NCBI GenBank assembly: GCA_016715065.1
Contig: JADKBN010000004.1
Span: 124,001 to 188,000 of the forward strand
From: Fibrobacterota bacterium
GTDB taxonomy: Bacteria > Fibrobacterota > Fibrobacteria > UBA5070
Direction of reading: 5' to 3'
Length of the DNA stretch: 64,000 bases
In this document: positions 50,639-59,255 of the stretch, piece after piece
How the letters are laid out: each line of letters starts with the position of its first letter
How positions within the stretch are numbered: the stretch's first letter is position 1
Position numbers and translations under genes: made by a program
Notes under the pieces: model-generated
The model's input: only the letters and a program-made list of their open reading frames with translations
Told to the model about the DNA's origin: nothing
Databases searched by the model: none

Positions 50639-52123
50639 ATGTCTCTTTCCGTATGGCTGAAGCGAATCGTGGACAAGGAAATGCCGGCGTTTCGGCGTAC
50701 GGCGACCGACATCCGTCAAGCCGCGAGCAATCCGGAAACAGGTAGCGAAGCCTTGGGCAAACTGATCCTCACGGATCCTGCGCTGACCGCACGGGTTTTG
50801 CGCATCGCCAACACGGTGTTCTACAACCCCTCCGGGCGCCCGATCCAAACCGTCTCGCGCGGAATCGTGGTCCTGGGGGTGGACACCATCTGCACGATCT
50901 GCGTGAGTTTGGCCCTGATCGAATCCCTGCTGGGTGGACGGCGACAGGATCGCGTGATGGTGGACTTGGGGCGATCCATCCATGCCGCGCTGGTGGCGCG
51001 AACCTTCGCCCAGGCGCTCCGAGAGTCACAAGCGGAAGAAGTCTTTATCGGGGCGCTGCTGTACCGGGTGGGCAATCTGGTGTTCTGGTGCTTTTCCGAA
51101 GACGAAGGGGCCGCTTTGGACTCGGCATTGCGTCCGGGCAGCGATGGTGCCGCGACGGAAAAAGCCCTATTGGGATTCAGCCTGCGCCAACTGACCCAGG
51201 CATTGGTGGAGGAATGGAAGCTGTCCAACGTGCTGATGGAGGTGTTTCGCAATCGCACCAGCACCAATGCGGCCGATTGCATCCTGCTGGCCTGGAGATG
51301 GGTGCAGGCCCTGGAAAACGGCTGGGAAACCGCCCAAGTTCGCGACGAAATCGTCCGGATCGCCGAACGCTTCCAGATGGATCCCGCGGTGACCACCTCG
51401 CTTTTGGCCCGACTTTCCCGCGAAGCCCGCGACACCGCCATCCTGTTCGGATCCAAGGCCTGCGCTCAGACAATTCCTGTCGCTCCATGCACACCCGAGC
51501 AGGACCAGGAACTTTTCCTGCGTCTGTCCGCCATCGGAACCGAGCCTTTGCAAGCCGATGGCGGCCTGGAAGCATTGCCGGGACAGGAAGACCCCCTCGT
51601 GTGTCTGAATTGCCTGAAAAAGCTCTCCCAGGCCGCCCAGGAGGGGCGCATGCCCGAGATTTTCCCGCTGATCCTGGAAAGTCTGCATCGGGGGATGGGG
51701 TTTGAACGCGCGCTGTTTGCCACCATGGCCGGAGGCGACCAGGTGGTCGGGCGCATCGGGTTGGGCTGGGAAAATCCCGCCGAGGTGCAGGGGTTTCGGT
51801 TTTTGCTGCGCCGCCAGATGGCCGATTCCCTTTCGCGAGCGATCGAGGCTGGTGGGGTGGTGGAGTACGTGCTTGGGGATCCAGCCGCTCGAGCGATCCG
51901 CATCCCGGAAGAACTGGCCATGCTGAAATCTCGATCGTTCCTGTTCGGGGTGCTGCAGGTGGGAGGCAGAAGTCTAGGAGCGGTGTTCGTGGATCGCGGC
52001 AAGCCGGCGGTGGCGTTCCCGGAAACCATGCGGGAAGCGTTCCGCCACATGATCCAACAGGGCAATCTTCTGCTGGGCCAGGCCATGGCGGTACGCGCAG
52101 CGCAGGCCAAAACAGCGGGTTGA
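50639..52123 (+). CDS. HDOD-domain protein with GAF-like C-terminus
   Basis: HDOD proteins act in signalling and in cell-cycle, chemotaxis or polarity control, usually without phosphohydrolase activity. The 494-residue product starts at ATG 50639. Residues 5-210 fit HDOD: EMPAFRRTATDIRQAASNP, ILTDPALTARVLRIANTVFYNPSGRPIQTVSRGIVVLGVDTI, SIHAALVARTFAQALRESQAEEVFIGALLYRVGNLVFW. The C-terminal half (330-480) has a GAF-like pattern, LILESLHRGMGFERALFATM and SFLFGVLQVGGRSLGAVFVDRG. The mid region holds Cys-rich LVCLNCLKKL. It stands alone; no response-regulator partner is near. Confidence 0.85.
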   Translation: MSLSVWLKRIVDKEMPAFRRTATDIRQAASNPETGSEALGKLILTDPALTARVLRIANTVFYNPSGRPIQTVSRGIVVLGVDTICTICVSLALIESLLGGRRQDRVMVDLGRSIHAALVARTFAQALRESQAEEVFIGALLYRVGNLVFWCFSEDEGAALDSALRPGSDGAATEKALLGFSLRQLTQALVEEWKLSNVLMEVFRNRTSTNAADCILLAWRWVQALENGWETAQVRDEIVRIAERFQMDPAVTTSLLARLSREARDTAILFGSKACAQTIPVAPCTPEQDQELFLRLSAIGTEPLQADGGLEALPGQEDPLVCLNCLKKLSQAAQEGRMPEIFPLILESLHRGMGFERALFATMAGGDQVVGRIGLGWENPAEVQGFRFLLRRQMADSLSRAIEAGGVVEYVLGDPAARAIRIPEELAMLKSRSFLFGVLQVGGRSLGAVFVDRGKPAVAFPETMREAFRHMIQQGNLLLGQAMAVRAAQAKTAG

Positions 52124-52169
52124 GGCCTGGGCAGGTCCGAGGGACTTTCGAGTCGTATCTTCCTGGACT

Positions 52170-52817
52170 ATGAGCCAAACAGAACAACAGCTACTGGAAA
52201 CCCTCTCGTGGCGCTATGCCACCAAACAATTCGATCCCTCCCGGAAGATTCCGGATGCGACCTGGGAGGTCCTGCGCAAAGCCGCGAGCCTTTCGCCCAG
52301 TTCGTTTGGCCTGGAGCCCTACCGCTTGGTGGATGTGCGCGACCCCGCCAAACGGGAAGCCTTGCGCCAGGCTGCTTGGAACCAATCGCAAGTGACGGAT
52401 GCCAGCCATTTCGTGGTGTTCGCCGTCGAGGTTCCCTTCGGGGTAGCCCAGATCGATGCATTCATGGCACGCACGGTGGCACAGCGCGGGGTGGCCCCGG
52501 AAAGCCTCGCCGCGTATCGCGCAATGATGGTGGGCACCTTGGTGGAGGGACCGCGTGCGCAAAAAATCCACACCTGGTCTTCCAACCAGGCCTATATCGT
52601 GCTGGGCAACCTCATGGCCGCAGCAGCCCAATTGGGTGTCGATTCCTGTCCGCTGGAGGGGTTGGATCCGGTCAAATTCGACGAGATCCTGGGACTGAAG
52701 GAAAAAGGCTTGGCCACGGTCTGCGCGTTGCCGTTGGGATACCGCCTGGCCACGGACAAATACGCGAGCCTGCCCAAGGTGCGCAAGCCGCTGGGAGAGC
52801 TGTTCCTGGAGATTTGA
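52170..52817 (+). CDS. NAD(P)H nitroreductase family protein
   Basis: The 215-residue FMN protein has the family pattern WRYATKQFDPSRKIPD (FMN phosphate ligands), LSPSSFGLEPYRLVDVRD, SSNQAYIVLGNLMAAAAQLGVDSCPLEGLD, and the C-terminal GYRLATDKYASLPKVRKPLGEL. Members reduce nitroaromatics or quinones with NAD(P)H; they resemble NfsB. It has its own start 46 bases after the HDOD gene and a hairpin (GCAGAGGG/CCCTCTGC, 52825-52848) behind it. The physiological electron acceptor is unknown. Confidence 0.9.
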   Translation: MSQTEQQLLETLSWRYATKQFDPSRKIPDATWEVLRKAASLSPSSFGLEPYRLVDVRDPAKREALRQAAWNQSQVTDASHFVVFAVEVPFGVAQIDAFMARTVAQRGVAPESLAAYRAMMVGTLVEGPRAQKIHTWSSNQAYIVLGNLMAAAAQLGVDSCPLEGLDPVKFDEILGLKEKGLATVCALPLGYRLATDKYASLPKVRKPLGELFLEI

Positions 52818-52910
52818 GCGTTTCGCAGAGGGGGGGCACGCCCTCTGCACCAGCGTTCACGAAGGTGGATTCTCCCGCTGCAGGCGAAAAAGGCCCGACG
52901 CAGTCGAGAG

Positions 52911-52926
52911 TGTGATTTAGATCACA
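52911..52926 (+). promoter_or_regulatory. CRP/FNR-type palindromic site
   Basis: TGTGATTTAGATCACA is an exact TGTGA-N6-TCACA palindrome, identical to the CRP consensus of enterobacteria. It lies 88 bases upstream of the RCC1 lipoprotein start at 53015. A CRP-family regulator is inferred; none is encoded in this window. Confidence 0.6.
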
Positions 52927-53014
52927 GACACGGACCCCCTCCCCGCAATACATTCACATCCATCATGCACGTTCTTACGTTCCAACGCAGCCACCCCCCG
53001 AAGGAGATTCCCCC

Positions 53015-53497
53015 ATGTCCACCCGTTTCTGGCCCAAGGCCTGGCGCGCCGCCGTTCCCCTGGCGGCGCTATCGATCTTTCTTTCCTGCCAACGCACCAC
53101 GGTGATCGAGGAGGAGGCTCCGCCCTCCGCTGGAAACCACTACGTGCATTTTCTGGTGCCGGACAGTGCAACGCTGCCGGATAGCCTGTCGTATCAATCC
53201 CGGCTGGATTCCGGATCCACCACCTTCTCCTCCTCGGTCGACCCCAAGGGCTTGATGGTCCGGCTCATGCCGTTTCTCAACCAGCTGGACAATCGCGATA
53301 CCTTGGCCATCCACACCTACCGCCTGGGCCTCCACATCGGGGTCATCCACTGCGCGAGCGTCGATTACATGGAGATCGCGGGAAAGCGCACCGTGCGTAC
53401 CGGCGCCGATTCGCTGGCGATCGCCATGTTGCGCACCTTCGACAGCCTCCGCAAAGCCACGCCAAACAACTTCAAGGGACACGTCGGCGGCGGGTAA
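53015..53497 (+). CDS. 5' part of a large Ig/RCC1 lipoprotein, separated by frameshift
   Basis: The 160-residue frame starts with a lipoprotein signal (SIFLSCQ, Cys25), followed by an acidic linker and an exported beta domain. It ends KATPNNFKGHVGGG and then a TAA. The next frame (53532) continues without a signal peptide and, read back over 53475-53531, gives TSAAGKQSAFQQAIAQFVFRGHPS, a natural sequel to FK. Losing one base near the GGG at 53476-53478 would fuse both into a protein of about 1,250 residues. The break is probably a recent mutation or a sequencing error. Confidence 0.65.
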   Translation: MSTRFWPKAWRAAVPLAALSIFLSCQRTTVIEEEAPPSAGNHYVHFLVPDSATLPDSLSYQSRLDSGSTTFSSSVDPKGLMVRLMPFLNQLDNRDTLAIHTYRLGLHIGVIHCASVDYMEIAGKRTVRTGADSLAIAMLRTFDSLRKATPNNFKGHVGGG

Positions 53498-53531
53498 ACA
53501 ATCCGCGTTCCAGCAGGCGATCGCGCAATTC

Positions 53532-56500
53532 GTGTTTCGCGGCCACCCTAGCACGGCGGCGTACCTGCGATTGGTCCCGGTCGGCTTGGATACCGCCCAG
53601 GTCAATCGTCAGATTCTGACGCTGGCGGCCAAGTCCGGTCTGACCTTGGGCGAGGTGGTGCACCAGTGGAATCTGGCAGTGGACTACCCGGCCGCACGCA
53701 AGGCGCTGGCGTCCCTGAGCGTGGACACCGCAAGCCTCAACCCCTTCCAGTTGGACACCCCGCTGCATCTGGACACGTTGCATCTGGGCGAGCCGGCGGT
53801 GGGCTTGGTGGGCAAGATCCGCGGCAAGAAGGGAATCAAGGAGGTGAAGTTCGTGATCGAAAACGATTCGGGCGATCGGTCCGATCGATTTGTCCTCGCG
53901 GATGCTCCCGACCTGAAAAGCAGCCCGGAGCGGATGGACTTCGCGGGGCATCCCACCTTCGCGCCTCGGGCCAATGCCGCGCTGGGCTCCTACACCTTGC
54001 GTCTGCACGCGACCGATAGCGTGGGCAATGTGCAGACCTATTCCACCACCTTCAAATTGGCGGGAGCCTTGGATCACAGCGGGCCCAAACTGACGGTGCT
54101 GGATCCGGTGGGATCGGTGGTGCGCGACTTCGACAACCCATTGTTGACCGTGAAGGTGGCGGCTGTCGATAGCTCCGGCGTGAAGTCGGTGCAGATCGAT
54201 GGCAAGGACGCGAAAAGAGGATTGGACGGAAATTGGTCGATCGAATTGACCGTACCGGTCAGCGCCACGAGCCAGGTGGTCTTGATCCAGGCGAAGGATT
54301 CGGTGGACAACACGAGCGAGACCCAGATCCACATCCGCCGCAACGAAGCCCCTGTTCCCACGGTGCCGCGCCTGACCCTGGTGGGTCCGGCCAACGGCAC
54401 CTTGGTCCCGTTCGATTCGGCCGGGGTCTGGGTGGAGTGGCGCGCCGCGACGGATTTTGGCAAGATCGAGACCGTGACCATCGATGGAAAGCCCGCCAAG
54501 CTGGAAGACGAGGTGTGGCGCCTGTGGGTGGCCCTGGCGCCCGACGGCAAGCTGGTGAACCTGCCGGTGAAGGCCCAGAGCTCGGTGCCGTTGAGCATCA
54601 CGGAATTCGTTTCGGTGGGTCGCAAAGCCGATAGCGCGGGCCCGTTGGTCCAGTGGGGCACCCCCGGCCAGGGGCATCGGGTGGCCTACGACACCAATGC
54701 GTTGGACGTGAGCGTGTCCGTTTCGGATGCGTCGGGACTGGATTCGGTGCGCATCGAGGGCAAAAAACCGGATACCGCCGCGGGCCAGTGGAAGGCCACG
54801 ATCGATCTGGCCGGCCCCGGCGAGATCACGCGCATCCATGTCAAGGCGTGGGATCGATTGGGCAACGGTACAGATTCTGTCCTGCTGGTGTCGCGCGACC
54901 AGATCCCGGGACAACTGCCTCCGGCTCTGACCTGGAAGAGCCCGTCCAATGCATCCGGCACGGTCATCCCGTTCGCGGAAGCCAAATACCTGGTGCAGTG
55001 CGTTCTGACCGACATTTCCGGAGTGGAAAGCGCCAGCGTGCGGATCAACGGTGTGGTGGCGACGCAGGCCAACGACTCGGTGTGGGAGCACTGGGTGGAT
55101 CTGCCGCCGGACGGCAAAGCCCAGATCATCACGTTGGAGGCCAAGAACAAACGGGGCATCTCCGTCTCCGGGTTTGTTTCGGTGGCCCGTGCCCCCGATT
55201 CGGAAAAGCCCATCGCCACAAAGCTGGAAGGCACCAAGGATCAGAGCGTTCTTTTCGATTCAAGCTCGGTGGAAGTCGGTTGGAATGCCAAGGACAACGA
55301 CCGGATCGCCCAAGCCTGGATCCAGGACACCCTAGTGACAGCCGATGCCACGGGCTACCACCTGCGGGTGAGTCTGGCGGTGGCCACGCAGTGGATCAAG
55401 TTCCGGGCGGTGGATCCGGAGGGCAACGAGGTTCGCGACAGCGTGAGCGTGGAGCGTCGGACCGATACCGTCAAGGCGGTGACGTTTTCCGACACCAACG
55501 GCAAACTGCGGTCGGGAAGTTTCTGGGTGAAGCTCTCCTGCGCCACGCCCGGCGCCAAGATCCGTTTCACGCGCAATGGCACAGACCCCACCAGCGCCGA
55601 TTCGATCTACGCCGACAGCATCCAGATCGACACGACCATCACGCTAAAGGCACGGGGGTTTGCGGCTGGGCGAGTGGACGGGCCGGTGGTGGAGCAGGGA
55701 TACCAGCTGGCGGTTCCGGTCAAGGTGTTCGGAGGAAGCCGCCATACCTTGGTGATCATGAGTGACTCCAGCTTGTGGGGATTTGGGGAGAACAATTGCA
55801 ATGCGATTGGTGGCAATACGGGTTGTAAATACCAATCTCAAGAGTATGTGATTCCGCCCCGGAAATTGGCCGAATCCGTTGTCCATGCCGCTGCTTCTCC
55901 ATATGCATCCAGTTGGGTGCAGTCCGATGGCACGTTGTGGGCACTCGGCTCAAACACTTTAGGAAGTGCCGGCGTCGGGGATGATATGCCTGTTCTGACG
56001 CCTGCCCTGGTGACTCGCGGAGTGGCGAAGGTGCGCCGCCCTAGAATTGGAAATGGGTCACTTGTGCTAAAGCGGGATGGTTCCCTTTGGGGGACAGGGT
56101 CGAATGGCTCTGGGGCACTTGGGCTCGGGAGCATGGAAAAAACCAATCAGTTGGTCAAGATCGCGGACGGAGTCGAGGACATGGGCTTTGGAGCCACATT
56201 CGGGTATTTCGGGTATTTCCGGAAAACCGATGGAACGCTTTGGGGAATGGGAGTCTTTCCCGCTCTCGGCCTGAATTCCAGAACACCTGTGAAACTGTTG
56301 GATTCCGTGGCGGTTTTACCCGAGCAATGCTCCAATACGTTCATCTTCACCAAGATGGATGGTTCGGTGTGGGGAGGCGGGGACAATTCCAACGGACAGC
56401 TCGGGCTTGGTCACCAAGATCCCGTCACCGGCCTGGTGCAGCTGAGCGAGTTCAAGGGGAAGGAGGTTCAAGCGATTGCAATGGGGGAAAGGCATTCCCT

Positions 56501-56756
56501 TCTGCTCCTAAAATCGGGCGAAGTCTATGGGATGGGAGACAATGCTTTTGGACAACTCCCCGGCAACCAGCCAGGAAGCGTTGTTGTCAAGCCAGTGAAG
56601 CTCTTTGACGACGCCATTGCTGTGGCTTGTGGAAGCTGGAATTCAGAGATCTTGGGCCAAAACGGAGTGCTGATGAGTTATGGCGCAAATCCGAAGGGAC
56701 AACTCGGCGGCGGCGTTTTGGGCGATGTTGCCCAGACGGTTCGGGTACGCTTCTAG
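53532..56756 (+). CDS. 3' part of Ig-like / chitobiase-domain / RCC1 repeat protein
   Basis: The frame is 1074 residues. After about 60 residues, at least five Ig-like or bacterial-neural-adhesion modules repeat around patterns like SGVKSVQIDGKDAK and LVWQWVDL-like HWVDLPPDGKAQIITLEAKNK. A CHB_HEX_C_1-type module (near 660: GSFWVKLSCATPGAKIRFTRNGTDPTSAD) follows. About six RCC1 blades fill the C-terminus (DSSLWGFGENN, DGTLWALGSN, DGSLWGTGSNGSGALGLG, DGSVWGGGDNSNGQLGLG, SGEVYGMGDNAFGQL). The native start is the lipoprotein signal at 53015. Such proteins bind or display on the cell surface. It is convergent with the GH43 gene. Confidence 0.72.
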   Translation: MFRGHPSTAAYLRLVPVGLDTAQVNRQILTLAAKSGLTLGEVVHQWNLAVDYPAARKALASLSVDTASLNPFQLDTPLHLDTLHLGEPAVGLVGKIRGKKGIKEVKFVIENDSGDRSDRFVLADAPDLKSSPERMDFAGHPTFAPRANAALGSYTLRLHATDSVGNVQTYSTTFKLAGALDHSGPKLTVLDPVGSVVRDFDNPLLTVKVAAVDSSGVKSVQIDGKDAKRGLDGNWSIELTVPVSATSQVVLIQAKDSVDNTSETQIHIRRNEAPVPTVPRLTLVGPANGTLVPFDSAGVWVEWRAATDFGKIETVTIDGKPAKLEDEVWRLWVALAPDGKLVNLPVKAQSSVPLSITEFVSVGRKADSAGPLVQWGTPGQGHRVAYDTNALDVSVSVSDASGLDSVRIEGKKPDTAAGQWKATIDLAGPGEITRIHVKAWDRLGNGTDSVLLVSRDQIPGQLPPALTWKSPSNASGTVIPFAEAKYLVQCVLTDISGVESASVRINGVVATQANDSVWEHWVDLPPDGKAQIITLEAKNKRGISVSGFVSVARAPDSEKPIATKLEGTKDQSVLFDSSSVEVGWNAKDNDRIAQAWIQDTLVTADATGYHLRVSLAVATQWIKFRAVDPEGNEVRDSVSVERRTDTVKAVTFSDTNGKLRSGSFWVKLSCATPGAKIRFTRNGTDPTSADSIYADSIQIDTTITLKARGFAAGRVDGPVVEQGYQLAVPVKVFGGSRHTLVIMSDSSLWGFGENNCNAIGGNTGCKYQSQEYVIPPRKLAESVVHAAASPYASSWVQSDGTLWALGSNTLGSAGVGDDMPVLTPALVTRGVAKVRRPRIGNGSLVLKRDGSLWGTGSNGSGALGLGSMEKTNQLVKIADGVEDMGFGATFGYFGYFRKTDGTLWGMGVFPALGLNSRTPVKLLDSVAVLPEQCSNTFIFTKMDGSVWGGGDNSNGQLGLGHQDPVTGLVQLSEFKGKEVQAIAMGERHSLLLLKSGEVYGMGDNAFGQLPGNQPGSVVVKPVKLFDDAIAVACGSWNSEILGQNGVLMSYGANPKGQLGGGVLGDVAQTVRVRF

Positions 56757-56819
56757 CAAGCCCCTGGCCAGCGGCGACATCCCCTGCCGCCCCGCAAAGG
56801 GGCGGCATAGCCTACTGAT

Positions 56820-58394
56820 TCAATCCGCCGCGCGAACGAACTTGCGCACTTCCACCTCGTGTGGCCACTGGATCCGCACCACGTAGGTTCCCGCCGCAAG
56901 GGAGCGTCCATGTTCGTTCCATGCGGTGGCGGAATTTGTCGATGTGCCTGCGGAGAAGCGCCGCACCAGGTTTCCGCGCAAGTCGTGGACGGTGTAATCC
57001 ACCTGCTGGGCTACGGCGGGTTTTGGGGCGATGGGCTTGATCGCCGAACTCGCTTGGAACCGAAACCAAGCGAAGTTCGCGTTGGCGGTGGTCCCCACGA
57101 ACTTCAGGTACACATCCTTCACGCCGGTCAGGCCGGTGACGGCGCATTGGGACGTGGCCAGGGTGGTGGCGGAAGACGTGGCGGTGATCTTGCAGGTTCC
57201 GGCCAGGGTGCCGGTTTCCGATCCGGTCCGGATCTCCACGCTCACGGCGGTGGAGGTGGTTGCGGCGCCGACCATGAAATTCAGGGCTCCGTTACCGAAA
57301 TCCACCTGGCTGAGTTTGGTCCAAGCCCCCGAGCTTTGCGGAACCAGGTAATTGATCCAGGTGGAGGCGTTGAAGTTGGCCTTGATGCTCTTTTGGGCCG
57401 ACATCGTGGCGGCGGGAATGGAGTCGTAGGGATTGAAGTTCGCCAATTGCGCCATGCCGGAGGTCACCACCACCTGCTTCATGGTGCCGTCGGTGTTGTA
57501 CTCCACCTTGTCGATGGAGACATCGCGCTTGTAGGTGCTGCTCGTGGAAAGGCGGCGGTCGTGGTACATCATGTACCAGTTGCCCTTGTATTCGAAGACC
57601 GACTCGTGGCTGTTGTTGCCGCCGTTGATGTTCTGGCCGTTGAGGGTGGGGTTGGGTAGGAGCACGCCCTTGCGGGAGTAGCCGGAAATGGGACTGGTGC
57701 TGCTCATCGCGTATTCGATGTTGGAATTGCCCTCGATGGGATAGTGGAGGTAGTAGTTGCCCTTGTACTTGTGCACAAAGGGGCCTTCGAAGGAGTTGGG
57801 GGTGTTGGGGGTGGTGGTGGAGCCCTTCACCGAGATCATGTCCGCGTTGAGCGCGATTCCGCGGAAGTTGCTGCCGTAGGGAGTGCCGCCGCCCCAGATC
57901 AGGTAGGCGGATTTCGCCGCGTCGTCGTCCACGAAGATCACCGGATCGAAGCACCAGGCCATGGGGCAATACGTGTTTCCGCTGACCAGCGCCTTGCCCA
58001 GCGGATCCTTGTAGGGACCCTCCGGCTTGTCGGCGATCAACACGCCCACACCGGATGCGATGTTGGGGAAATACATGTAGACCTTGCCCTTGGCGGCCAC
58101 CGCCGTGGGGGCGTAGGAACCTGCCGCCCACTTGGCGTCGCGCGTGGTGCGGAACACGTCGCCGTGGTCGGTCCAGTTCACCAAATCTTTGGTGGAAATC
58201 ACCACGGCGCTTTTCATGTCGTAGCCGTTGCCGTTGTCGTCGTCGTTGGAGCACATCGCGTAGATGCGGTCGTTGAAGAGGAACGCGTTGGGGTCGGCCA
58301 GCTGCCGGTGGGTGATGACAGGATTGGCCGCTTGGATCGCGGGGATGGCCGCAAGACCGAGCAGGCCGAAGGATTTGGCGAACGTGGACTTCAT
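56820..58394 (-). CDS. Secreted GH43-family glycoside hydrolase with CBM6-like and sorting domains
   Basis: GH43 enzymes are alpha-L-arabinofuranosidases, beta-xylosidases or related. The 524-residue product has a signal peptide (1-22). The five-bladed propeller includes the catalytic base Asp34 in LADPNAFLFNDRIYAMCSNDD, the pKa-modulating Asp in CFDPVIFVDDD, and the general acid in SFEGPFVHKYKGNYYLHY. A beta-sandwich module (about 335-460, CBM6-like: WTKLSQVDFGNGALNFMVGAATTSTAVSVEIRTGSETG) follows. The end (VHDLRGNLVRRFSAG...LAAGTYVVRIQWPHEVEVRKFVRAAD) resembles a type A sorting domain. The gene has its own promoter region and is convergent with the RCC1 protein. Confidence 0.92.
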   Translation of the reverse strand: MKSTFAKSFGLLGLAAIPAIQAANPVITHRQLADPNAFLFNDRIYAMCSNDDDNGNGYDMKSAVVISTKDLVNWTDHGDVFRTTRDAKWAAGSYAPTAVAAKGKVYMYFPNIASGVGVLIADKPEGPYKDPLGKALVSGNTYCPMAWCFDPVIFVDDDAAKSAYLIWGGGTPYGSNFRGIALNADMISVKGSTTTPNTPNSFEGPFVHKYKGNYYLHYPIEGNSNIEYAMSSTSPISGYSRKGVLLPNPTLNGQNINGGNNSHESVFEYKGNWYMMYHDRRLSTSSTYKRDVSIDKVEYNTDGTMKQVVVTSGMAQLANFNPYDSIPAATMSAQKSIKANFNASTWINYLVPQSSGAWTKLSQVDFGNGALNFMVGAATTSTAVSVEIRTGSETGTLAGTCKITATSSATTLATSQCAVTGLTGVKDVYLKFVGTTANANFAWFRFQASSAIKPIAPKPAVAQQVDYTVHDLRGNLVRRFSAGTSTNSATAWNEHGRSLAAGTYVVRIQWPHEVEVRKFVRAAD

Positions 58395-58611
58395 GGAGTA
58401 CCCCGGGTAAGTGGTCGGGAGGCAATTCCCTTCCAGACGTATACGGGAAGTTGAGTCCGGATACCGGTTTACGCCGTGGGATCCGTGCCTAAGGGTTTGG
58501 CCGAATTACAAAAGGGTGGGGGTGGGATCGAGCGTGCAGAGGTTTCGCAGGAGCGCGCCAAGGAGGTCCACGCCAGGTGCCAGCCGGCGGAACGGGAAAT
58601 GAATGGAGCGT

Positions 58612-58625
58612 TATAATATGTTATA
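58612..58625 (+). promoter_or_regulatory. Promoter and palindromic operator of the toxin-antitoxin pair
   Basis: TATAATATGTTATA contains a perfect -10 box (TATAAT, 58612-58617) and is an inverted repeat of TATAA/TTATA. It lies eight bases before the toxin start, so the mRNA leader would be very short. Autoregulation by the antitoxin is likely. Confidence 0.6.
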
Positions 58626-58633
58626 TTGATGAG

Positions 58634-58900
58634 GTGAGATTCGCGGTCAAAGTCACCAAAAAGGCGGGAAAGGGTATCGAAGCCGCGCCGGATCACATCC
58701 AGGAGGCATTCCAGGATCTGACGGACGATCTGGCGGCCACCGGGCCTGTGCAGTCGAGTTGGCCGAATTACTCCAAGCTCGGGAAGGACCGCTACCACTG
58801 CCACTTGGCGCACAAGTGGGTGGCTTGCTGGACGATCGAAAAAGGTACCATCATCATCGAGGTCTACTATGCAGGCAGTCGCGAAAACGCCCCTTATTGA
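58634..58900 (+). CDS. RelE/HigB-like toxin
   Basis: The 88-residue product (GTG 58634) has the small basic RelE/ParE fold pattern: FAVKVTKKAGKGIEAAPDHIQEAFQDLTDDLAATGP, WPNYSKLGKDRYHCHLAHKWVACWTIEKGTIIIEVYYAGSRE. These toxins cut mRNA on the ribosome or inhibit gyrase. The catalytic-type residues Lys/Arg/Tyr near KDRYHCHLA and the C-terminal YYAGSR are present. The antitoxin start lies 32 bases inside this gene, so the two are one operon of the toxin-first type. Confidence 0.78.
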   Translation: MRFAVKVTKKAGKGIEAAPDHIQEAFQDLTDDLAATGPVQSSWPNYSKLGKDRYHCHLAHKWVACWTIEKGTIIIEVYYAGSRENAPY

Positions 58901-59255
58901 ATTCAGTTTCAAGGGTCCGAGGGACGCCTTGGTCGACATCCTGGAGCGCCTGAAGGGAGCCTATCCGATTCGCATCGTGGAGTCGGACGAGGACTCTGTC
59001 GCCGAGGATTGGACTTCTTCCAAGCTTTCTCAGCAGATCAAGTCGCGTATGCATGGCGGCTCGTATCTGCGCATTGATCTGTTCAAGGCAGGAGCGTCCC
59101 AGAAGGCGCTGGCCGAAGCGACGGGAATTCCTCAGCCGCACATCTCCCAGATGATCGCTGGAAAGCGTCCGATCAGCCACGAGAACGCCCAGAAGCTTGC
59201 GAAGTACTTCCATCGTCCGGCCAAGCGCTATCGTGTGCCGCCCGTGGCGGCGTAG
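58869..59255 (+). CDS. HTH_3 (Xre) antitoxin, HigA-like
   Basis: The 128-residue protein starts at ATG 58869, inside the toxin. Residues 75-120 form a Xre-family helix-turn-helix: FKAGASQKALAEATGIPQPHISQMIAGKRPISHENAQKLAKYF. The N-terminal part (residues 5-65) is a separate acidic domain that would bind the toxin. It should neutralise the toxin and repress the operon by binding the palindrome at 58612. Confidence 0.82.
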   Translation: MQAVAKTPLIEFSFKGPRDALVDILERLKGAYPIRIVESDEDSVAEDWTSSKLSQQIKSRMHGGSYLRIDLFKAGASQKALAEATGIPQPHISQMIAGKRPISHENAQKLAKYFHRPAKRYRVPPVAA

